Source of the DNA: DATKSS01 sp049582065
GTDB taxonomy: Bacteria; Chloroflexota; Dormibacteria; Dormibacterales; Dormibacteraceae
Length of the DNA: 16,291 nt
NCBI GenBank assembly: GCA_049582065.1
Contig: JBAUTF010000220.1
Location: 1 to 16,291 of the forward strand
Reading direction: 5' to 3'
Below the pieces are notes generated by a model. It did not search any database. It saw only the letters and a list, made by a program, of their open reading frames with translations, and was not told the DNA's origin. This document shows positions 12,256-16,291 of the stretch, piece by piece. The position numbers were made by a program, and so were the translations under genes. Within the stretch, counting starts at the first letter, position 1. Every line of letters starts with the position of its first letter.

Positions 12256-13091
12256 CTGCTTGCGGCGACCGCCTCGCGGACCGCGGGCGCGACCTCAGAC
12301 GCAAACCAGCGGAGCGCCTGCGGGTCCTCGACACCGCCGATCACGTAGGTGTCCATTCCGGCCTCGATCGTCATCGATGCGAACTGCTCGACGGGCACGT
12401 CGGCGCCGGCGTTGAGCACGCGGCGGATAGCCCGGGGATCGCGGCCCGCTTCGGCGGCCGCTTGGTCGATGCGGCGGTTGCCCTCGAGCAGGTCCGCAGG
12501 CTGCACATAGCCCAGCGACGGCACCCAGCCGTCGGCCGCGCGCCCGACCAGTGACAGCATCCGCGGCTTGTAAGCGCCAAGCCAGATTCCGATCGGGTGC
12601 GCCGGCGCCGGGCCCGTGTGCACGCCATCCAGCTGGTAGAACTCGCCGGCGAATCGCACCCCACGTTCTCCAGACCACATGAGCCGGATCACCTGGATCG
12701 CCTCTTCGAGGGCGCTGACGGATTCGCCGCGGGTCCGGACCGGGCCGCCGATGGATTTGATCGCCTCCCAGCTCCCGCCGGCGCCCAATCCAAGCTCTAA
12801 GCGACCACCAGTGAGCAGGTCGAGTGATGCCGCGGCCTTGGCGAGCACCGCCGGCGGCCTGAGCGGCACGTTCACCACGTCAGGAAAGACCGTGATTCGC
12901 GATGTCCGCACGGCGATCGCCGTGAGCAGCGTCCAGGTGTCGAGGAACCTGTGTTGGTAGGGATGGTCCTGGATCCCGACCAGGTCGAAGCCCAGGTCAT
13001 CCGCCAGCAACGCCAGCTCGAGCGTGCGCCGTGGGTCGGCGGCGGCTGGAGTGAGAAAGACGCCGAACTGCACAGGCCGGCCGTAATCCAT
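12252..13091 (-). CDS. LLM-class F420-dependent oxidoreductase
   Basis: 279 residues. Luciferase-like monooxygenase superfamily TIM barrel: VQFGVFLTPAAADPRRTLELALLADDLGFDLVGIQDHPYQ, DTWTLLTAIAVRTSRITVFPDVVNVPLRPPAVLAKAAASLDLLTGGRLELGLGAGG, and later PIGIWLGAYKPRMLSLVGRAADGWVPSLGYV. These are the cofactor-binding and barrel strands of F420-type enzymes in the LLM class. The family uses reduced F420 or FMN to reduce or oxidise varied substrates. It is the third gene of a minus-strand run (membrane protein, SDR, this gene, methyltransferase). A 68-bp gap holding a strong hairpin separates it from the SDR, and it overlaps the methyltransferase by 4 bases. Confidence 0.92.
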   Translation of the reverse strand: MDYGRPVQFGVFLTPAAADPRRTLELALLADDLGFDLVGIQDHPYQHRFLDTWTLLTAIAVRTSRITVFPDVVNVPLRPPAVLAKAAASLDLLTGGRLELGLGAGGSWEAIKSIGGPVRTRGESVSALEEAIQVIRLMWSGERGVRFAGEFYQLDGVHTGPAPAHPIGIWLGAYKPRMLSLVGRAADGWVPSLGYVQPADLLEGNRRIDQAAAEAGRDPRAIRRVLNAGADVPVEQFASMTIEAGMDTYVIGGVEDPQALRWFASEVAPAVREAVAASR

Positions 13092-13115
13092 GCGTCCAAC
13101 TAGAAGGCCGGCGGC

Positions 13116-13142
13116 CTCGACGCTATTTCGTAGCCTGTCGAG
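13116..13142. other. Intergenic hairpin between SDR and LLM genes
   Basis: Stem CTCGAC (13116-13121) with GTCGAG (13137-13142) and inner stem GCTA/TAGC around loop TTTCG, with a two-base bulge (CT). A second small palindrome AGGCCGGCGGCCT lies at 13105-13117. No U-run follows on either strand. It could reduce read-through or stabilise one part of a shared message. Confidence 0.45.
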
Positions 13143-13159
13143 CCCGAAGAGTGGGACGG

Positions 13160-13918
13160 CTATACGCCCGCCAGACGGCCTCCGTCGATGGACAGGACTG
13201 CGCCCGTGATGAAAGATGCCTGGTCGGTGCAGAGCCAGACCGCCGCCCTGGCGACCTCATCGGTCCTGCCCAACCTTCCCATCGGAATGCGAGCCGAGAT
13301 GATCTGTCGCCTTTCGTCATTCAGGTTCGCCGTCATCTGCTCAATTTCGATCGGCCCCGGAGCGAGCGCGTTGACCCGGATGTTGCGCCGGCCGTAGTCC
13401 ACCGCCGCGGTCTTCGTCAGTGCCACCACACCATGCTTGGCAGCGGCATACGGGCCCATGCCGAGGGCGCCCTGCAGGCCCGCCGTCGAGCTCATGTTGA
13501 CGATCGCGCCGCCACCGCCGGCGAGCATTGCTGGGATCTCGAAGCGCATGGCGAGGAACACGCCGTAAAGGTTCGCCTTGAGCCCAGCCTCGAAATCCTC
13601 AAAGGGGATTTCGGCGAGGGGCCTGGGAAGTTGATTGGCACCCGCGTTGTTGAAGGCGGCGTCCAGGCGGCCGAAGGTTGCGACGGTCTTCTCAACCAGT
13701 TGCTCCATCGACGCGGGGTCCGTGACATCGGTCGGCACGGCGAGTGCCTTGCCCCCACGGGCTGTGATCTGCCCGGCCAGGGCCGAAAGGCGGTCTGCCG
13801 TCCGCGCCGCCAGGATCACGCTCGCGCCGGCGTCTGCAAACGCAAGCGCAGATGCGGCGCCGATGCCGCGGCTGGCGCCGGTGACGATGGCGACCTTGCC
13901 ATCGAGCAAACCCGTCAA
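13160..13918 (-). CDS. Short-chain dehydrogenase/reductase (SDR)
   Basis: 252 residues from a TTG at 13918 that overlaps the upstream stop as TTGA. Classical SDR: nucleotide loop TGASRGIG (13-20), DVTD at about 64-67, NNAG (90-93), catalytic Ser144 in NMSSTAG and the YAAAK motif (Tyr157, Lys161). The C-terminus LSIDGGRLAGV is typical. Arg41-type residues after the second strand (AARTADRL) suggest NADP(H). It oxidises or reduces an alcohol/ketone of unknown identity. The frame is open far upstream to 14155, but that part is only the shadow of the preceding membrane protein gene. Coupling to an F420-type oxidoreductase and methyltransferase downstream is plausible. Confidence 0.93.
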   Translation of the reverse strand: MTGLLDGKVAIVTGASRGIGAASALAFADAGASVILAARTADRLSALAGQITARGGKALAVPTDVTDPASMEQLVEKTVATFGRLDAAFNNAGANQLPRPLAEIPFEDFEAGLKANLYGVFLAMRFEIPAMLAGGGGAIVNMSSTAGLQGALGMGPYAAAKHGVVALTKTAAVDYGRRNIRVNALAPGPIEIEQMTANLNDERRQIISARIPMGRLGRTDEVARAAVWLCTDQASFITGAVLSIDGGRLAGV

Positions 13919-14298
13919 GCGGGTCGCGCCGCCGGTGCCGGCCGGGCCTTGATCATGCTTCCGAGCAGCTCCGCCAGACCGATCGCGCCAAGGCCGATCA
14001 GCAGGTGGATGACCTGGATCACCCAGTGCCAGCCGCCCGTGAGCAGGTGGACCTGGGTGAGCCCGAGCACCGGAGCGATCACACCCCAGGCCAATCCGAC
14101 CACCGCCAGCCGGAGCGCGACGCGGGCGCGGATCGCGAGAAACGCCAGCGTCCACAGACCCAGCACCAGCAGCAGTCCCAGCAGGATGTGGACCAGGTGG
14201 AGCGAGTCGAGGTTCCCGGTCCAGAAGATCACGCCGAGAACCAGGAGCACGATCCCGCTCACGCGGACCGTCATCTGCGCCAGGGTCGCAAGCGTCAT
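13915..14298 (-). CDS. Small four-helix membrane protein
   Basis: 127 residues from ATG at 14298 (MTLATLAQMTVRVSGIVLLV). Four hydrophobic stretches: VSGIVLLVLGVIFWTG, HILLGLLLVLGLWTLAFLAI, ALRLAVVGLAWGVIAPVLGL, and a last IQVIHLLIGLGAIGLAELL. Conserved-looking histidines sit near the membrane faces (LHLVH, WHWVIQVIH), which might bind haem or metal. I do not recognise a named family. The upstream ATG at 14370 is in the same frame but overlaps the divergent ferritin-like gene and is less likely. The stop overlaps the SDR start (TTGA), so the two are translationally coupled. Confidence 0.75.
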   Translation of the reverse strand: MTLATLAQMTVRVSGIVLLVLGVIFWTGNLDSLHLVHILLGLLLVLGLWTLAFLAIRARVALRLAVVGLAWGVIAPVLGLTQVHLLTGGWHWVIQVIHLLIGLGAIGLAELLGSMIKARPAPAARPA

Positions 14299-14362
14299 CC
14301 GATAAGAAGATAGTTCACCCACATCTCGAGGGGTTGCGCCATGCTGGGCGTTAAAGAGCTGG

Positions 14363-14683
14363 ATGGGCACAGGGCAATATCACGAACCGCCGGACGAGCT
14401 GAGCCCGGAAATCCGGACATTCGCGCGAATGGCTGCGTCGCTGCAGGAAGAGGCGGAAGCCATCGGCTGGTACGAACAGCGCATCTCCCTCGAGCGAGAC
14501 CCGCAGGCGAAAGCGATCATGCAGGACGCTCAACAGGAGGAGTTCAAGCACTTTGCGATGGCGCTCGAGTTCCTCTCGCGCCGCAAACCCAAGTGGCGCG
14601 CGGTCCTAAAGGAGGTCCTTTTCAAAGTGGGCGACATCGTCGAGCACGGCGAAGAGGGCGAAGAGGCCGAGAAGAAGGCCTAG
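14363..14683 (+). CDS. Encapsulated-ferritin-like (EncFtn) protein
   Basis: 106 residues from ATG at 14363 with an AAAGAG ribosome site. It aligns without gaps to my memory of Rhodospirillum rubrum EncFtn across the two-helix core: YHEPPDELSPEIR, SLQEEAEAIGWYEQR and QQEEFKHFAMALEFLSRR. Residues matching the EncFtn iron site are all kept: Glu29, Glu30, Glu32, Trp36-Tyr37, Glu60 and His63. EncFtn forms an annular decamer of dimers with ferroxidase sites at the dimer interface. It differs in its C-terminus (FKVGDIVEHGEEGEEAEKKA): a charged acidic tail instead of the hydrophobic encapsulin-targeting peptide. No encapsulin gene lies within the window. It probably oxidises or handles iron, alone or with a partner elsewhere. 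Confidence 0.82.
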   Translation: MGTGQYHEPPDELSPEIRTFARMAASLQEEAEAIGWYEQRISLERDPQAKAIMQDAQQEEFKHFAMALEFLSRRKPKWRAVLKEVLFKVGDIVEHGEEGEEAEKKA

Positions 14684-14721
14684 CGGCTTCGGCAGCGACT
14701 CGTCTTACAGGAGAAGGACTG

Positions 14722-15564
14722 ATGAAGGTCACCATTCTTGGCACCGGGAAAATGGGCGGCGCGATGGCCAGGCGCCTCGAGGCAGCGGGCCACGATCTGA
14801 CCCTGTGGAACCGAACGCGGGACCGTGCCGAGGCGCTCGGCATAGGCGTGGTCGCGGCGACACCGGACGAAGCCGCGGCCGACGCGGATGTCGTCATCTC
14901 AATGCTCACCGACGCCGACGCCGTGCGCGCCGCATACCTGGGAGAGCACGGCGCGACGAAAGCCGCGAAAAAGCAGGTGTTCGTGGAGATGAGCACCGCC
15001 GGCCCTGACCTGGCCAAGGACATCGCGCCGGCGATCCAGAAAGCGGGAGCTCAGTATGTCGAGGCGCCTGTGCTGGGAAGCATCCCGAGCATCGAGGCGG
15101 GCCAATGCATCGTGTTCGCCGCCGGTTCCGAGGCCGCCGTCGACCGTGCCCGCCCGGTGCTCGAGGCATTCGGTGAGATCAAGTACACGGGGGAATTCGG
15201 CAGCGCGGCGGGTCTGAAGCTCGTGGCCAACACGATGCTCATGGGCGTGACGGCACTGGGCGCCGAGGTACAGGCTGCGGGCACGGCCGCCGGGCTCGAG
15301 CCCGACCTGGTGTTCTCTGTGATCACCCGCCTGGTGCCCTACCTTGCGGTGCGCAAAGCAGGGATCGTCGGGCACAACTACAAGCCCGTGACATTCGCTC
15401 TGCGCGACGCGGTCAAGGACCTGAAGCTGGCGACCGACCTCTACCGCCGGTCAGGCGCCTCCACGCCGCTGGTCAACAAGACGGCGGAGCTCTACCTGCG
15501 CGCAGCCAGTTCCGCCGTAGACCTCGACATGTCCGCGATCGCGACGGTGTACGCCCGGACTTAA
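14722..15564 (+). CDS. NAD(P)-dependent beta-hydroxyacid dehydrogenase family
   Basis: 280 residues from ATG at 14722, preceded by AGGAGAAGG. The frame opens earlier (14341), but that part is the shadow of the ferritin-like gene. 6-phosphogluconate-dehydrogenase-like Rossmann loop GTGKMGG (7-13), NRT (30-32) favouring NADP, substrate-loop EAPVLGSIPSIEAG, and catalytic Lys166 with Asn170 in GLKLVANTML. Members include 3-hydroxyisobutyrate, tartronate-semialdehyde and glyoxylate/succinic-semialdehyde reductases. The loop GSIPS differs from the SGG of the typical 3-hydroxyisobutyrate dehydrogenase, so the substrate is uncertain. It follows the ferritin-like gene by 38 bp. The stop overlaps the convergent carboxylesterase stop by four bases (TTAA). 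Confidence 0.92.
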   Translation: MKVTILGTGKMGGAMARRLEAAGHDLTLWNRTRDRAEALGIGVVAATPDEAAADADVVISMLTDADAVRAAYLGEHGATKAAKKQVFVEMSTAGPDLAKDIAPAIQKAGAQYVEAPVLGSIPSIEAGQCIVFAAGSEAAVDRARPVLEAFGEIKYTGEFGSAAGLKLVANTMLMGVTALGAEVQAAGTAAGLEPDLVFSVITRLVPYLAVRKAGIVGHNYKPVTFALRDAVKDLKLATDLYRRSGASTPLVNKTAELYLRAASSAVDLDMSAIATVYART

Positions 15565-16187
15565 ATCGTCTCGAGGATCGCCTGGACGGCGGCGATCTCG
15601 TCGAGGCTCACGGCATGGGCCATCCCCGGGTACAGGCGCACTGTGACGTCCGCGCCCAGGCGCTCGAAAACGGCGCCGCTTTCGAGCACACGCTCCTTGG
15701 GGATGTGAGGGTCGACGTCGCTGCAGCCCAGGAAGACGGGGGTGCCGTCGAAAGTGCCGGGATAGTCGCGCGGCGTCCCATCGGGGCCGATGAGACCGCT
15801 GCTGAACCCGATGACGGCGCCGTAACGGCGGGCGTTGCGCGCGGCGAACTCGAGCGAAAGGCTCGCCCCTTGCGAAAAGCCCAACAGGACGATGCGAGCC
15901 GCGGGAACGGTCGCCTCGACCTCCTTGACCAGGCCGGCCAGCATGTCGAGCGCCGCGCTGAGGTACGGCTCGTTGGACTCGATGGGAGCGGTGAACGGGT
16001 TCGGGTACCACGTGTTGCCCGCGGCCTGCGGCGCGAGATAGGCGAATCCGGGCTGCTGCAGCTCTGCGCCGATGGCCATGATGTCCTCCGCCGCGGCGCC
16101 CCGGCCGTGGACCAGGATCATCGCGGCTCGCGCGAACTCAAGGGGTTCTCCGGTTCGCAGCACGCGCTGGCCGTGGGCGATGGACAC
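15561..16187 (-). CDS. Phospholipase/carboxylesterase family alpha/beta hydrolase
   Basis: 208 residues from GTG at 16187. The fold is that of small acyl-protein-thioesterase-like carboxylesterases. Nucleophile elbow GFSQGAS with Ser105, catalytic Asp157 in LGCSDVDPHIP, and His191 in PGMAHAVS. An oxyanion region AAMILVHGRGA precedes. It hydrolyses short esters or lysophospholipids; such genes are often next to aromatic ring-cleavage or dehydrogenase genes. It diverges from an iron-containing alcohol dehydrogenase 23 bp away. If that gene proves to be a maleylacetate reductase, an aromatic degradation context would follow. Confidence 0.92.
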   Translation of the reverse strand: MSIAHGQRVLRTGEPLEFARAAMILVHGRGAAAEDIMAIGAELQQPGFAYLAPQAAGNTWYPNPFTAPIESNEPYLSAALDMLAGLVKEVEATVPAARIVLLGFSQGASLSLEFAARNARRYGAVIGFSSGLIGPDGTPRDYPGTFDGTPVFLGCSDVDPHIPKERVLESGAVFERLGADVTVRLYPGMAHAVSLDEIAAVQAILETI

Positions 16188-16210
16188 TTCGTCCGTAGTA
16201 TGACGACGAC

Positions 16211-16291
16211 GTGAGAGGCGACTTTGTCTACTCCAATCCGCGCTTCATCCACTGGGGCCCGGGCTCGCTAGGCCAGCTGGCATCGGAGCTT
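16211..16291 (+). CDS. Iron-containing alcohol dehydrogenase, N-terminal part
   Basis: Only 27 residues lie inside the window: VRGDFVYSNPRFIHWGPGSL then GQLASEL, from a GTG at 16211. The FVYxNPxxIHWGPGSL start is typical of group III iron-dependent alcohol dehydrogenases, including maleylacetate reductases (reduce maleylacetate to 3-oxoadipate). The assignment to a subgroup is not possible from this stretch. A -10-like TAGTAT (16196-16201) is 9 bp upstream, so the message may be leaderless. It shares a short intergenic region with the carboxylesterase. Confidence 0.8.
   Translation, partial: MRGDFVYSNPRFIHWGPGSLGQLASEL

Noticed and set aside
13151..14305. 384-residue open frame on the plus strand
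   Set aside because: It is antisense to the SDR and membrane protein genes, has a biased composition, and has no recognisable domain.
14341..14721. N-terminal extension of the dehydrogenase
   Set aside because: It overlaps the ferritin-like gene in another frame, and a strong ribosome site precedes the ATG at 14722.

Overview
The window is GC-rich DNA from a bacterium that is probably soil-dwelling. Two F420-type luciferase-like oxidoreductases, a Ser-Pro-rich lipoprotein, GTG and TTG starts, and several -10 boxes 7-10 nt before a start codon (leaderless-type transcripts) fit a Chloroflexota/Candidatus Dormibacterota or actinobacterial background. This placement is an inference from gene content; there is no rRNA to anchor it.

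Layout. 1-443: the 5' end of an F420-type oxidoreductase (minus), a decayed fragment of an NRAMP metal transporter (plus), and a palindromic repeat. 444-2524: a minus-strand pair made of a beta-propeller lipoprotein followed by a coiled-coil membrane protein. 2583-3569: a secreted protein and a DUF1801 protein. 3734-5146: a tight plus-strand operon of ArsR-type repressor, VOC/PhnB-like protein and AHSA1/SRPBCC protein, behind a strong promoter that carries an inverted repeat. 5204-8241: a mobile/defence-type island with two toxin-antitoxin modules (VapBC flanked by a 26-bp direct repeat, then a Phd-type antitoxin with a PIN toxin), a complete 1000-bp IS481-family element, and two tRNA genes (Glu-CTC, Val-CAC). 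The IS lies exactly at the 3' end of tRNA-Glu and has duplicated 16 bp of target, moving the tRNA terminator about 1 kb away. 8286-9051: pterin-4a-carbinolamine dehydratase, a tandem array of palindromic repeats, and a possible 55-aa protein.

9048-16291 is denser and more housekeeping in character: a large ABC exporter (minus) diverging from a small conserved hypothetical gene; a minus-strand run of small membrane protein, SDR dehydrogenase, F420-type oxidoreductase and methyltransferase, with 4-base overlaps at two of its three junctions; a plus-strand pair of an encapsulated-ferritin-like protein and a beta-hydroxyacid dehydrogenase; a convergent carboxylesterase; and the 5' end of an iron-containing alcohol dehydrogenase.

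The most notable points are the orphan EncFtn-type ferritin with a full set of iron-site residues but no visible encapsulin-targeting tail, the exact IS/tRNA/terminator arrangement, the direct repeat bracketing VapBC, the shared palindromic repeats at two loci 8 kb apart, and the NRAMP relic. No plainly new multi-gene system is visible.
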